A DNA stretch of 64,000 nt, taken from contig NZ_SULM01000004.1 in assembly GCF_005250615.1 (NCBI RefSeq), positions 1 to 64,000 on the forward strand, written 5' to 3'. Of the stretch, positions 54,743-64,000 are shown piece by piece; position 1 is the stretch's first letter; each line of letters begins with the position of its first letter. The notes beneath the pieces were generated by a model. The model had not been told where the DNA came from and ran no database searches. It was given only the letters and a program-made list of their open reading frames with translations. Origin of the DNA: Pseudomonas rhizoryzae. Lineage in GTDB: Bacteria > Pseudomonadota > Gammaproteobacteria > Pseudomonadales > Pseudomonadaceae. Made by a program: the position numbers and the translations under genes.

Positions 54743-56656
54743 CTATACCTTGAAGCGGCTGGTCATTTCTTGCAGGCGAACGCCAATGCGCGCCAGCTCC
54801 ATGCTCGACGAGGCGGTTTCTTCACTGGCGGAGGCGGTCTGGTCGGAAATGTCGCGGACGTTGGTCACGCCGCGGCTGATCTCTTCGCCCACCGCGCTCT
54901 GCTGCTCCGCGGCGCAGGCGATCTGCTCGTTCATGGACTCGATGTTGCGTACCGACTGGGTGATGCGTTTGAGCATCTCGCCAGCCTCCCGCGACAGTTC
55001 CACGCTGCTGTCGGTCAGCAGCACGTTCTGTTCGAGAACCGCCGCCATCCGGTCGGTACTCTGGCCCAAGCCGGTGATGAGCTGCGCGATCTCGTCGGTC
55101 GAAGAACGGGTGCGCTGGGCCAGCCCGCGGACCTCGTCGGCCACCACGGCGAAACCGCGACCCGCCTCGCCCGCCCGAGCCGCCTCGATGGCCGCATTCA
55201 GCGCCAGCAGATTGGTCTGCTCGGCCACCGCCTTGATCACATCCAGTACCCCGCCGATGCTGTCGGCATGGCTACGCAGCGTGGTCATGGCGGTCTTGGT
55301 CGCATCCATTTCGCTGGCCAGCAGCTCGATCTGCGCGACCGCCTTGCTGACCGCCTCGTCGCCCTGCACGGCTTGCTGGCTGGCTTCCAGAGCGGATTTG
55401 GCGGCTTCGCCGGCATTGCGCGCGACTTCGTGGGTGGTGGCGGTCATTTCCTGCATGGCGGTGGCGATCTGATCGGTCTCGACCTTCTGCGACTGCACGC
55501 CGGCGCTGGTCTGCTCGGTCACGGCCGACAACTCCTCAGCCGCGCTGGCGACCTGCACCACGCCGTCCTTCATCTCGCCGATCAACCCACGCAAATTGAT
55601 GGTCATCCGTTGCATGCTGGCCTGGAGCGCCCCCAGCTCGTCTTTGCGCGTGACCGGCTGCTGGTGCGTGAAGTCGCCGGTGGCGACGGTCTCGGCCAGG
55701 GCAACGGTTTCCTGCAGCGGTTTCACGATGGAGCGGGTGATCAGCCAGGCGCTCAGCAGCCCCAGGACGATGGCCACGCCGAGCCAAAGCAGGAGCATCT
55801 GCCGTGCCCCGGCAACATCGGCGACCTGGAGATCGTTTTGAATCGCGGTCATTTTGTCGGCCGTGGTGAGAATGGCCGTGATGGACGTCGAGATAGCGCC
55901 CTGCGCCTTATCCACTTCCGCCTGCTCGGCGATCAGGTGCTGCAGCTCTTGCTGATAGTTATTGATCTCGCCAGCGAGCTTCTGAACGGCATTACTCGGC
56001 AGGTCCGTCGACTCGAGCCCCTTGATTTGCGCCAGCACCGCGGCGATAGCGCTACGGGCGGCCTCTTCGGTTTCCTGGCTCGGCAGGGAGGCATAGGCGC
56101 GGAAGTTGATTCGCATCCGTTGCACGTTGAGGAACAGATCGGCGACCAGTTGGCGATCTTCGTAGCGACCGCTTTCCGCGCTGGCCGCCTTGGACAGGGC
56201 CTGGAGTTGCTCGTTGGCCACCTCGGCGGCAGCGGACGCGACCTTGCGCGTCGCTTCGCGCGCGCGGGTGGCGGCCACGGCTTGCTCGTAGAACTCACGG
56301 TACCTTTTGAGGGTGGCTTCCGTATCCGCGAGCAGGGCCAGGTTAACGGGTGACTTGAAGTTGGGCTGAATCGCCAGCAGCTGCTTCTCCGTCTTATCCA
56401 GTGCCGCGAGCCACTTGCCCGCCTGGCTGTCATCGGCCTTGACGAAGTACAGCAGCCGCTCGATGCGCATGTCCCGCGCCAGGGTGCTGAAGCCGGAGAT
56501 GTCACTTGCCCGCTCGCTACGATTACGGAGGGTGTCGGTGGCCTGCCAGCCGGTATAGGCCACCAGCAGGATCATGCCGAGGAGTAGGGAAAAGCCGAGC
56601 GTGAGCTTGGCCCGAACGCTGATGTTGCTAAGGAGATTCCAGCCGTTGTGTTGCAT
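54743..56656 (-). CDS. Methyl-accepting chemotaxis protein with helical-bimodular (HBM) sensor
   Basis: 637 aa. One membrane helix at about residues 20-40 ([19 protein letters not shown]) is followed by a roughly 250-residue helical periplasmic domain of the HBM type, a second helix ([19 protein letters not shown]), a HAMP domain, and a signalling domain with the hairpin tip containing [22 protein letters not shown] receptors in pseudomonads (McpS, PcaY-like) sense organic acids or aromatics; the ligand here is unknown. ATG 56656 is used. Confidence 0.9.
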   Translation of the reverse strand: MQHNGWNLLSNISVRAKLTLGFSLLLGMILLVAYTGWQATDTLRNRSERASDISGFSTLARDMRIERLLYFVKADDSQAGKWLAALDKTEKQLLAIQPNFKSPVNLALLADTEATLKRYREFYEQAVAATRAREATRKVASAAAEVANEQLQALSKAASAESGRYEDRQLVADLFLNVQRMRINFRAYASLPSQETEEAARSAIAAVLAQIKGLESTDLPSNAVQKLAGEINNYQQELQHLIAEQAEVDKAQGAISTSITAILTTADKMTAIQNDLQVADVAGARQMLLLWLGVAIVLGLLSAWLITRSIVKPLQETVALAETVATGDFTHQQPVTRKDELGALQASMQRMTINLRGLIGEMKDGVVQVASAAEELSAVTEQTSAGVQSQKVETDQIATAMQEMTATTHEVARNAGEAAKSALEASQQAVQGDEAVSKAVAQIELLASEMDATKTAMTTLRSHADSIGGVLDVIKAVAEQTNLLALNAAIEAARAGEAGRGFAVVADEVRGLAQRTRSSTDEIAQLITGLGQSTDRMAAVLEQNVLLTDSSVELSREAGEMLKRITQSVRNIESMNEQIACAAEQQSAVGEEISRGVTNVRDISDQTASASEETASSSMELARIGVRLQEMTSRFKV

Positions 56657-57101
56657 GGGGACTACCTGGATAGAAGATTTCGAGGGCGAGCGGCAGCTGC
56701 CTGCAGCGCAAGCAGTTGTCATTATCGCAATACGTTTTTATTCGTGATTCCGCGCCCATGACCTCTCGGAAGAGGATGGCAGTGCTCTATCAGCGGCTTC
56801 TGGAAGGCGTGGTTGAAGGGCCTACATCAAACGGGTCGATAGCGCTGTGCCCACGAAAGATACGGCGGAGCGGTCAGGATTAATCTGACAATAGAAATGT
56901 GAAAATTTAGTCAACTTTGACAGGCGAGGGATGTTCGGCACCGATGTGATGACAGATGGCCATCCCTCCTGCAGGCCGCGAGATGGGGCAAGGGGCAAGT
57001 CGTTGGGTTGCCCTGCGCACCTCTGGGTCCTACGGGCCAGCTCGCGGCCATGGCGCTCCGGTCCGCCGATACAGCCACTCCCACCAAGCCGTGACGACCC
57101 C

Positions 57102-57124
57102 GTAGGAGCGGCCCACGGCCGCGA
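57102..57124. repeat. REP-like sequence
   Basis: GTAGGAGCGGCCCACGGCCG followed by CGA, close to the copy at 48922. The rest of 56657-57158 has no gene I can support and is AT-richer around 56880-56930. Confidence 0.55.
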
Positions 57125-57158
57125 TAAGCCCAACACTACACAGGTCGCGTCCCACCCG

Positions 57159-57677
57159 TTGGGCTTCGCTTGCGCTCAACCCAACCTACCATGTGCCCTG
57201 AGTGGCCGCGATCAGCGTAGGTTGGGTTGAGACGGCTCCATCGTCGAAGCCCAACAGTCGCCATGCTGGGTCCAGCCCCGTTGGGCTTCGCTTGCGCTCA
57301 ACCCAACCTACCGTGTGCCCTGAGTGGCCGCGATCAGCGTAGGTTGGGTTGAGACGGCTCCATCGTCGAAGCCCAACAGTGGCCATGCCGGGTCCAGCCG
57401 CGTTGGGCTTCGCTTGCGCTCAACCCAACCTACCGTGTGCTCTGAGTGGCCGCGATCAGCGTAGGTTGGGTTGAGACGGCTCCATCGTCGAAGCCCAACA
57501 GTGGCCATGCCGGGTCCAGCCGCGTTGGGCTTCGCTAACGCTCAACCCAACCTACCATGTGCCCTGGGTGGCGGCGATCAACGTAGGTTGGGTTGAGACG
57601 GCTCCATCGTCGAAGCCCAACAGTGGCCATGCTGGGTCCAGCCGCGTTGGGCTTCGCTAACGCTCAACCCAGCCTAC
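57159..57677. repeat. 122-base tandem array of GTAGGTTGGG elements
   Basis: GTAGGTTGGG starts at 57217, 57339, 57461 and 57583, exactly 122 bases apart, with a partial unit at 57159-57216. Each unit holds GTAGGTTGGGTTGAG and CTCAACCCAACCTAC arms and the block GTGGCCATGC. The copies are nearly identical. Short reading frames inside them repeat the same peptide and are not real genes. Confidence 0.92.
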
Positions 57678-57683
57678 CAGGGC

Positions 57684-58169
57684 CTAACGGCCGCTTTCCG
57701 CGAAATCCCTCAACGCCGCGCCATCCAGGCGATAGCGCACCCATTCATCCTGCGCCTTCGCGCCCAGGCTTTCATAAAAGTCGATGGCCGGGGTGTTCCA
57801 GTCCAGCACGCTCCATTCCAGGCGGCCGCAGTCATTGGCCACTGCCTCGCGCGCCAGTTCGCGCAGCAGGCCCTTGCCCAGGCCGGTGCCGCGGGCGCTG
57901 GGGCTCACATAGAGGTCTTCCAGGTAGATGCCGTTGCGGCCCAGCCAGGTGGAATAGCTGTAGAAATACACGGCGTAGCCCACCACCTGGCCGTCGTGCT
58001 CGGCGACCAGGGCGCGGGTCGGCGTAGCGGCGGCGAACAGCGTCGCCTCGATCTGCGCCGGACTGGCCAGCACTTCATGAACGGCCTTCTCGTAGTCGGC
58101 CAGTTCGACGATGAGGGCATGGATACGGGCCGCGTCTGCGCGACGGGCGGGGCGAATCTGGGAAGTCAT
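57684..58169 (-). CDS. GNAT-family N-acetyltransferase (diamine acetyltransferase-like)
   Basis: 161 aa. The acetyl-CoA loop is in YVSPSARGTGLGKGLL (R-x-x-G-x-G), with YLEDLYV on the preceding strand and LDWNTPAIDFYESLGAK after. The pattern HALIVELADYEKA at the N-terminus and WSVLDWN match the spermidine/spermine-type group, so polyamines are possible substrates. Its stop lies a few bases right of the tandem array. Confidence 0.85.
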   Translation of the reverse strand: MTSQIRPARRADAARIHALIVELADYEKAVHEVLASPAQIEATLFAAATPTRALVAEHDGQVVGYAVYFYSYSTWLGRNGIYLEDLYVSPSARGTGLGKGLLRELAREAVANDCGRLEWSVLDWNTPAIDFYESLGAKAQDEWVRYRLDGAALRDFAESGR

Positions 58170-58205
58170 AGGTTCCTTGCTGAGTCGATGGCGCGCGGGC
58201 GACCT

Positions 58206-58408
58206 AGGTTCTGCACGAAAAATGCCTGCGCTCGGTGATGCTTCGTTGAAAAAGGTCTGGATCGCCAGCCCGGCCTAGGCGGCCCCGTCGCAATGCTCAT
58301 TTACCGCTCGTAAACTCGTTCGCGAGCCCGGTCCGCTTCCTCAGCCTTTTTCGCGGGGCCGCCTAGGCCTCGCCTGACCTTCGCTCGGCGATTTTTCGTA
58401 CAGAACCT
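58206..58408. repeat. Long imperfect inverted repeat (hairpin element B)
   Basis: AGGTTCTGCACGAAAAAT and the reverse complement of ATTTTTCGTACAGAACCT close the element, with internal CGGCCTAGGCGGCCCCG and its complement. The central block AATGCTCATTTACC-N-GTAAACTC is shared with the element at 35978-36131. The right end reaches the stop codon of the hybrid kinase gene. Confidence 0.8.
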
Positions 58409-60510
58409 CAGGAGGGCGCCGTCACCCGCCGGGCTGACCCGGACAGCATGGCGGCCACCTGCGCGGCCAGCTGGTCCAGGGTGAATGGCTTGGTCATGAG
58501 CTCCATGTTACCACCCAGGAAAGCCGTCCTACTCAGGGCGCCCTCGGCGTAGCCGGTCAGGAACAGCACCGGCAAGCGTGGCCTGAGCTGCTGGATCACC
58601 TCCGCCAACTGGCGGCCATTCAGGCCCGGCAGGCCGACATCGGTCACCAGCAAGTCCAGCTGGGGTAGCTGCTCCACCAGGCGCAGTGCGGCCTTGCCTT
58701 CGGCCGCACTCCAGACCTGATAGCCCAGGGCTTCCAGCGCCTCCTGGTTGACCAGGCGCACGGCATCGTCGTCTTCGACCAACAGAATGGTCTCCCCGGC
58801 GCCCTGGGTGAATTCGCTAGGCGCGGCTCGTGGCGCCTCGCGGCGCTGCTCCGCCGTCGGCAGGTAGACGCGGATCCGCGTCCCCGTCGCATCGCTGGCG
58901 ATGGTCAGGCGGCCGTTGCTCTGCCGGGCGAAGCCATAGACCATCGACAGGCCCAGGCCGGTCCCCTGGCCCTGGGGCTTGGTGGTGAAGAAGGGTTCGA
59001 GCACCTTGTCCAGCAAGCGCTCCGGGATGCCCGTCCCGGTATCCCGGACCTCGATGCAGACATAGTCGCCCGGCGCCAGGGCATCGTCCTCGGGACCCTG
59101 TTCGGTGCAGGTCACCAGGGCGGTCGCGAGGGTGATGATCCCGCCGTCCGGCATGGCATCACGGGCATTGATCACCAGGTTGAGGAGGGCGTTCTCCAGC
59201 TGATTGGCATCGGCCAGGATCCAGGGCAGGTCGGCGCCCAATTCCAGCGTCACCGAAATCTGTTCGCTCACGGTGCGTTGCAGCAGCTCCTGCAGCGCCA
59301 GGATCAGTTCGTTGGCGGACATCGGCCGCGATTCCAGCGACTGCCGACGCGAGAAGGCCAGCAAGCGCTGGGTGAGGGCCGCCGCCCGGTGCGCCGAGTG
59401 CTGGGCTGCCTCCATGTAGCGCTCCAGCCCTGCCAACTGGCCCTTGCCCTTGATCCTCATCAGATCCAGGGCACCCAGCACACCGGTCAGCATGTTGTTG
59501 AAGTCGTGGGCGATACCCCCGGTGAGCTGACCGACCGCTTCCATCTTCAGCGACTGGCGCAACTGCTCTTCGGCGCGGCTGCGCTCGGCGGTTTCCCGTT
59601 GCAGCTCGCTGAGCGTGAGCGCCAGGGTCCGGGTGCGCTCCTGTACCTGGACCTCCAGCTCTTCGTTGAAGCGCCGCAAGGCCAGTTCCGCGCGCTTCTC
59701 GTCGCTGATGTCGGCGATCACCGTGGTCGCCCCGATGATCCGCTGGGCGTCGTCATGCAAGGGCACCGCGCTCACGCGCAGCCAGGATTCCGCCCCGTCG
59801 GCCGTGGTGTGATAGAAGTCCTGGCCCCGGACGCGCTCCCCGCGCAAGGCCCGCGCGCCCGGAAATTGATCGGGCGGCAGCAGTTGCCCGGTACTGTCGA
59901 GCGCTGCCCAGCGCGCCGCTTCCTGGGGTTGCCGGGAGGGGATACGCTGACCGGGTACATGCTGCTCGTAGAAGGGATTGCTGACCAGCGTGCGGCCCTC
60001 TCGGTCCATGAAGCATACCCCGACCGGCAGATTCTCCAGCAGCGTCTGCATGCGCTCGCGCTCCTGGGCGAGTTCGCTGAGGCGATCGCGCATCTCGAAC
60101 TGGCGCAGGCGCGAGCGCCAGGCGGCGGCGACGCTGCTGAGCAGGGAAGCGCCGCTCAAGGGGCGTTCCAGAATCACCACGTTGGTCGCCGCCGCGGGCA
60201 ACTGCTGGCGCAGCAGATCATTGCCCCGGCCCGAGCGTTTGGCGTCGGAGGCCAGCAGCACCAGCGGGATGTCCGACCAGGTCGGCTGCCGCTCCAGCGC
60301 ACCCGTCAGGGCGCCCATGTTCTGCCGCAGGGCTTCCTCGGTGAACACGATGATCCCGGTCTCGTCGCCCAGGGCGGCCGCCACCTCGTCGAGGCTGCTC
60401 AGGTAACGGGTGTGGTAACCCTGGGTGAATAGCCGCTGCAGGCTGGCTGCGTCACCTCGCAGCGGTGCGCAGATGATGAGCTCGCAGGACGGCGCCGCTG
60501 TCTCGGTCAA
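58408..60510 (-). CDS. Hybrid sensor histidine kinase with N-terminal pseudo-receiver, PAS and receiver domains
   Basis: 700 aa. The N-terminal part (1-130) looks like a degenerate receiver (LIICAPLRGDAASLQRLFTQ). A PAS domain follows (LENLPVGVCFMDREG), then coiled coil, HisKA with GGIAHDFNN (phospho-His), HATPase ([30 protein letters not shown]) and a C-terminal receiver (LLVEDDDAVR, VTDVGLPG, KPF). No membrane span, so cytoplasmic. Its ATG overlaps the KaiC-like stop (ATGA), so the two are made together. Input signal unknown. Confidence 0.9.
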   Translation of the reverse strand: MTETAAPSCELIICAPLRGDAASLQRLFTQGYHTRYLSSLDEVAAALGDETGIIVFTEEALRQNMGALTGALERQPTWSDIPLVLLASDAKRSGRGNDLLRQQLPAAATNVVILERPLSGASLLSSVAAAWRSRLRQFEMRDRLSELAQERERMQTLLENLPVGVCFMDREGRTLVSNPFYEQHVPGQRIPSRQPQEAARWAALDSTGQLLPPDQFPGARALRGERVRGQDFYHTTADGAESWLRVSAVPLHDDAQRIIGATTVIADISDEKRAELALRRFNEELEVQVQERTRTLALTLSELQRETAERSRAEEQLRQSLKMEAVGQLTGGIAHDFNNMLTGVLGALDLMRIKGKGQLAGLERYMEAAQHSAHRAAALTQRLLAFSRRQSLESRPMSANELILALQELLQRTVSEQISVTLELGADLPWILADANQLENALLNLVINARDAMPDGGIITLATALVTCTEQGPEDDALAPGDYVCIEVRDTGTGIPERLLDKVLEPFFTTKPQGQGTGLGLSMVYGFARQSNGRLTIASDATGTRIRVYLPTAEQRREAPRAAPSEFTQGAGETILLVEDDDAVRLVNQEALEALGYQVWSAAEGKAALRLVEQLPQLDLLVTDVGLPGLNGRQLAEVIQQLRPRLPVLFLTGYAEGALSRTAFLGGNMELMTKPFTLDQLAAQVAAMLSGSARRVTAPS

Positions 60511-62000
60511 TCGCGCTGTTCCATCAGGGGTTGCGTGGCACCGAAGTATTCCGGCGTACCGGTCAGGACACCGCGGAAGTCCGTCAGGGGTTGGCCCACC
60601 CGGATACCCCGGGTATCGATGCGCAATTCCCGGATCGCATCCTCGTGACCGCCACCGCGGTGCTTGAGGATGGAAATCGCCTTGCGCAGGCGCCCATGGG
60701 CTTCGAAGAAGCGGATCAGCACCACGGTGTCGGCGATGTAGGAGATATCGAGACTGGAGGTCATCGAACCGACCAGGCCGTGCTGGGGATTGATGAGAAA
60801 GGTCACTACCCCGGATTGGCTGAGGTAGGAGAGCAGTTCGTGCATCTGCAGGATCAGCTGCTGTTCCTGCGGCATGGCGGCGAGGTAGCCGTTGAGACTG
60901 TCCAGCACCAGCATGCGGCAGTCGTGTTCCTCGACGTCCCGCCGTACGCGCCAGGCGAATTCACCGGGAGAGAGCTCGGCGGGCGCTATCTGGTGGACCA
61001 CCAGCAGGCCTTCCTCGATATAGCGAGGCAGTGGCATCCCCATGCTTTCCGCCCGCTTCAACAGGGTGCCGATGCGCTCGTCGAATTCATAGACGGCGCA
61101 ACGCTCGCCCCGGGCGCAGGCGGCCATCACGTACTGCAGGGCCAGGGTGGTCTTGCCGGTACCGGCCGGGCCGCTGATCAGGGTGCTGGTGCCGCGCAGC
61201 GGTCCGCCATGCAGCAGGGCGTCCAGGTCGGGAATTTCGCTGGGTACGGGTTCGTCGGCGAAGTCCTGGTGGCGTCCCGCCGCGATCATGCGCGGATAGA
61301 CCTCCAAGCCCCCGCGGCGGATGGTGAAGTCGTGATAGCCGGCGATGAAGTCCACACCGCGCAGTTTCTGCACCTGCAGGCGCCGGCGGGCGGCGCCGAA
61401 GTCCAGGGTCAGGCGCTCCAGGGTCAGGACCCCATGGCAGAGGCTATGCAAGTGATTGTCCCGCTCGCCGCTGCTGGTGGTCAGGTCATCCACCAGCAAG
61501 ACGGTAAGGCCACGCCCGGTGAAGAAGTGCTTGAGAGCCAGCACCTGGCGCCGATAGCGCAGTGGGTCCTGCGCCAGCAGGCGCATCTCGGACAGGCTAT
61601 CGAATACCAGGCGGCTGGGCTTGATTTCGTCCACCCGGGCCTGGATCAACTCGATGGTATCGCCCAGTTCCGACTCCCAGGGATGCAGGATGGTCTGCTC
61701 CTGCGCGCCGCCGAGTACCGCGTCGGCGGCGGACAATTCGAACAGGTGCACGCCCTCCAGGCTGCAGCCGTGGGATTCGGCCACGCTCTGCAGTTCTTCG
61801 CTGGTTTCCGAGAGGGTGATGTAGAGTACCGACTCCCCCTGGCGCACCCCTTCGAAGAGAAACTGCAGGCCCAGGGTCGTCTTGCCCGAGCCCGGGGTGC
61901 CTTCCAACAGGTAAAGGCGATCTTTCGGCAGGCCGCCACGCAACACCCCGTCCAGACCGGGATTGCCGGTCGCGATAATTGACTGGCTGGGGGACTTCAT
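60507..62000 (-). CDS. KaiC/RadA-like double ATPase
   Basis: 497 aa with two RecA/KaiC-type ATPase domains. Domain 1 has Walker A EGTPGSGKTT (about residues 33-42) and the acidic partner LSETSEEL; domain 2 has SGPAGTGKTT (about 272-281) and YEFDERIGTLL. The family is the two-domain KaiC group found in many non-photosynthetic bacteria beside histidine kinases; a clock function is not implied, and kaiA or kaiB is not in the window. ATG 62000 fits the family start; GAGG is somewhat distant (13 bases). Confidence 0.88.
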   Translation of the reverse strand: MKSPSQSIIATGNPGLDGVLRGGLPKDRLYLLEGTPGSGKTTLGLQFLFEGVRQGESVLYITLSETSEELQSVAESHGCSLEGVHLFELSAADAVLGGAQEQTILHPWESELGDTIELIQARVDEIKPSRLVFDSLSEMRLLAQDPLRYRRQVLALKHFFTGRGLTVLLVDDLTTSSGERDNHLHSLCHGVLTLERLTLDFGAARRRLQVQKLRGVDFIAGYHDFTIRRGGLEVYPRMIAAGRHQDFADEPVPSEIPDLDALLHGGPLRGTSTLISGPAGTGKTTLALQYVMAACARGERCAVYEFDERIGTLLKRAESMGMPLPRYIEEGLLVVHQIAPAELSPGEFAWRVRRDVEEHDCRMLVLDSLNGYLAAMPQEQQLILQMHELLSYLSQSGVVTFLINPQHGLVGSMTSSLDISYIADTVVLIRFFEAHGRLRKAISILKHRGGGHEDAIRELRIDTRGIRVGQPLTDFRGVLTGTPEYFGATQPLMEQRD

Positions 62001-62205
62001 GGATGAGCGGACCTCGCGGCAGCGGAAACGAAGGGGCAGGACACACCTGGGGCGAGAACGTGGGTCCCGACTCGCAACAGGCGACGGCGACAGGACCCGC
62101 GGCGTGCTAATTGTCAGTCTAATACGACAAGTCGCGCCAGGCCACTTTCCCACCGGCGCTGACTGTGCCGATATCCTCCGTCATCCGCGACAGCCACCGC
62201 TCGGT

Positions 62206-63819
62206 TCAGGTAACGCCGTTCGGGCCGTCCAACACTCGCCGTACCTTGCGCGCCAGATCGTTGGGAATGTAGGGCTTGGAGATCACCTCGAATTCCGAGC
62301 CGCCAATATCGGTACGCTCCAGGGAATTTTCCGCGTAGCCGGTGGTGAGCAGCACCTTGGTGTCCGGGTACAGTCGCTTGACCTCGCGGGCCAGCATCAC
62401 GCCATTCATGCCTCCCGGCATGATCAGGTCGGTGAACACCAGGTCGAACGGCTGCTCGCTCTCGCGCAGGATGCGCAAGGCTTCGCTGGCATTGCTGGCG
62501 ATCTGCGCGGTGTAGCCATAGTCTTCCAGCACCAGCTTGGCCAGGTCGGCGACATCCGGCCGATCTTCCACCACCAGGATGCGTTCGGTGCCGCTGCGGC
62601 GGTCGGAGCGCTGTTCCTGTTGCTGATAGGTGATGTGGCTATCGTCCACCGGGAAATACAGGCGCAGGGTGGTGCCGACGTCTTCTTCCGAATAGATGCG
62701 CACCGTACCGCCGGATTGCTTGGCGAAGCCATAGACCATCGACAGCCCCAGGCCCGAACCCTTGCCTTCCTCCTTGGTGGTGAAGAAGGGGTCCATCACC
62801 CGATCCCGGATGCTGGCCGGCATGCCATGCCCATTGTCGGTGACGGCCAGGCTGACGTAGCGACCGGGCATCAGGCCGTCATAGGACATATTGGCCAGCT
62901 CGCGGACCTCGACGTTGCGCGTCTCGATCCCCACGCTGGGTTTGGGACGATCCGCCAGGGCATCGCGGGCGTTGATCAGGATGTTGAGTAGCGCGACCTC
63001 GGCCTGGGTCGGGTCGATCCGGCAGTTCCACAGGTGGGGGTCCAGCTGGGTGCGGATTTCCACGTCGCCCAGGGTGCGTTCGGCCAGCTCGTGGGAGGTA
63101 CGGATCAGGTTGTTCAGATTAAGCACCCGACCCTCCAGCTTCTGCTTGCGCGAGAAGGCGAGCAACTGCTGGGTGAGGGTGCTGGCCCGTTCGGCGGCCG
63201 ACTTGGCATGGGTGGCGCTGCGCAGGATGCGCTCCTGATCGAAGCTGGGCTTCTCGGCGGTACGCTGGATGATGTCGATGTAGCCCATCATCACCTGCAG
63301 CAGATTGTTGAAGTCGTGGGCGATACCACCGGTGAGCTGCCCCAGGGCCTCCATCTTCTGCGCCTGGCGCAAGGCATCCTCGGCATCGCGGCGCCGGCTG
63401 ACGTCGAGTTGGGAGGCGAAGAAGTAGATCAGCTCGCCCGCATCGTTGTACACCGGCGAGATGAACAGCGCGTTCCAGAAGGTCGAGCCATCCTTGCGGT
63501 AGTTGATGATCTCCACCGACAACTCGCGCTTCTGCTCCACCGCCTCGCGAATCTGGCTGACCACCGCGCGATCGGTCTCAGGACCCTGCAGAAAGCGGCA
63601 GTTCTGCCCGATCAGTTCGTCCACTTGGTAGCCGGTCATCTCGATGAAGGCGTTGTTGGCGAAGATGATCGGATTGTCCGGCTGCGACGGGTCGGTCACC
63701 AGCATCGGCATCCGCGTGGTTTCCACGGCGGCGAAGAAAATGTTCTTGCCCTGGTGCGAAATATCGCCTGTCGCTGAATTGTCGACCCGCGCCTTGCGGG
63801 ACTTGGGCATCTGGCTCAC
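62206..63819 (-). CDS. LOV-domain (blue-light) hybrid histidine kinase
   Basis: 537 aa. The N-terminal LOV/PAS domain contains [13 protein letters not shown]; Cys74 is the residue that forms the light-induced FMN adduct. Further LOV motifs are NAFIEMTGY and [11 protein letters not shown]. Then come HisKA with GGIAHDFNN, HATPase ([30 protein letters not shown]) and a C-terminal receiver ([22 protein letters not shown]). Soluble. I favour the GTG at 63819 (AAGGA ten bases upstream) over ATG 63810. It is on the same strand as the KaiC/kinase operon, 205 bases upstream of it. The last 121 bases of the window (63880-64000) show nothing certain. Confidence 0.9.
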   Translation of the reverse strand: MSQMPKSRKARVDNSATGDISHQGKNIFFAAVETTRMPMLVTDPSQPDNPIIFANNAFIEMTGYQVDELIGQNCRFLQGPETDRAVVSQIREAVEQKRELSVEIINYRKDGSTFWNALFISPVYNDAGELIYFFASQLDVSRRRDAEDALRQAQKMEALGQLTGGIAHDFNNLLQVMMGYIDIIQRTAEKPSFDQERILRSATHAKSAAERASTLTQQLLAFSRKQKLEGRVLNLNNLIRTSHELAERTLGDVEIRTQLDPHLWNCRIDPTQAEVALLNILINARDALADRPKPSVGIETRNVEVRELANMSYDGLMPGRYVSLAVTDNGHGMPASIRDRVMDPFFTTKEEGKGSGLGLSMVYGFAKQSGGTVRIYSEEDVGTTLRLYFPVDDSHITYQQQEQRSDRRSGTERILVVEDRPDVADLAKLVLEDYGYTAQIASNASEALRILRESEQPFDLVFTDLIMPGGMNGVMLAREVKRLYPDTKVLLTTGYAENSLERTDIGGSEFEVISKPYIPNDLARKVRRVLDGPNGVT

Positions 63820-64000
63820 GTATGCGGGATCCTTGCGCGGCAAATGGGCGTCTTGGCCGTGAGACAACCCGGCGGCCAAAAAACTTCATCGACGTCGCGC
63901 TCGAGCGCCTCTAGGTCGCCCTTGTCGGGCTGAAAGCCAGGCGGCGCGAGGCTTTGCCGGCCAGTTGCCAGCGTACCGCTCACTCGTCCCAGGCGACCGT

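Noticed and set aside
56700-56760. FliA-type promoter for the chemoreceptor gene
   Set aside because: A GCGATAA-like -10 is visible, but no TAAA-type -35 lies at the required spacing.
57186-57508. 66-codon frames repeating inside the 122-base array
   Set aside because: They are the same peptide read from the repeated unit and have no independent support.
57159-57677. CRISPR-like array
   Set aside because: Units are 122 bases, nearly identical throughout with no unique spacers, and no cas genes are present.
63957-64000. C-terminal end of a further minus-strand gene at the right edge
   Set aside because: A frame ending in a stop near 63979 is possible, but fewer than ten codons are visible.

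Overview
The window is high-GC bacterial chromosome with a strong Pseudomonas character: an SOS imuA-imuB-dnaE2 cassette, lpxO, hupB, an hbcR/bdhA-type 3-hydroxybutyrate locus and REP-like repeats. Protein style fits the P. oryzihabitans/P. psychrotolerans lineage best, but that species-level guess is inference. I see no rRNA, tRNA, insertion sequence, prophage or CRISPR array.

Region 1 (1-16.7 kb) is a carboxylate/lactone catabolic island. It holds the start of an acetolactate-synthase-like gene, a tripartite tricarboxylate transporter (tctCBA), a LysR regulator divergent from an FMN alpha-hydroxyacid oxidase, an ABC importer with an amidohydrolase, an SMP-30 lactonase with an MFS carrier, an RraA-like aldolase divergent from a D-2-hydroxyacid dehydrogenase, a second MFS carrier and a Tat-exported amidohydrolase. 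Three of its intergenic regions each carry a pair of 13-bp palindromes (consensus about GAAATG-N-CATTTC), which suggests one unseen IclR-type regulator. The substrate is unknown.

Region 2 (16.8-22.6 kb) has a MarR regulator, then a XylR/V4R-type sigma-54 activator divergent from an aromatic aldehyde dehydrogenase, coniferyl alcohol dehydrogenase (calA) and an outer-membrane protein; a good -24/-12 promoter precedes the aldehyde dehydrogenase. Region 3 (22.6-30.4 kb) is housekeeping and stress: a DUF4124 protein, lpxO, LexA-boxed imuA-imuB-dnaE2, hupB and a YkgJ-type protein. Region 4 (30.5-42.2 kb) has LysR/DoxX/DODA-type dioxygenase, a Yip1-family protein, FAD urate hydroxylase hpxO, an orphan betaine-type binding protein, a PhnD-like protein without signal peptide, a metallo-hydrolase, a complete quaternary-amine ABC transporter and a TerC protein.

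Region 5 (42.3-51.4 kb, minus strand) is a ketone-body operon: GntP permease, bdhA, CoA-transferase subunits, thiolase and atoE, behind a sigma-54 promoter and next to its presumed activator hbcR. Twin 14-bp palindromes at the hbcR 3' end look like the enhancer. Region 6 (51.5-64 kb) has codB-codA, a small membrane protein, a chemoreceptor, a long repeat tract with a 122-bp tandem array, a GNAT acetyltransferase, a KaiC-like ATPase/hybrid kinase operon and a LOV (blue-light) hybrid histidine kinase.

Two themes join the regions. Eleven catabolic or uptake genes have A-rich ACAACAATAAG-like motifs just before their start codons, as expected for Crc/Hfq catabolite repression, while the SOS, DNA-binding and signalling genes do not. 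A palindromic element beginning GTAGGTTGGG is scattered between genes, singly or in tandem.
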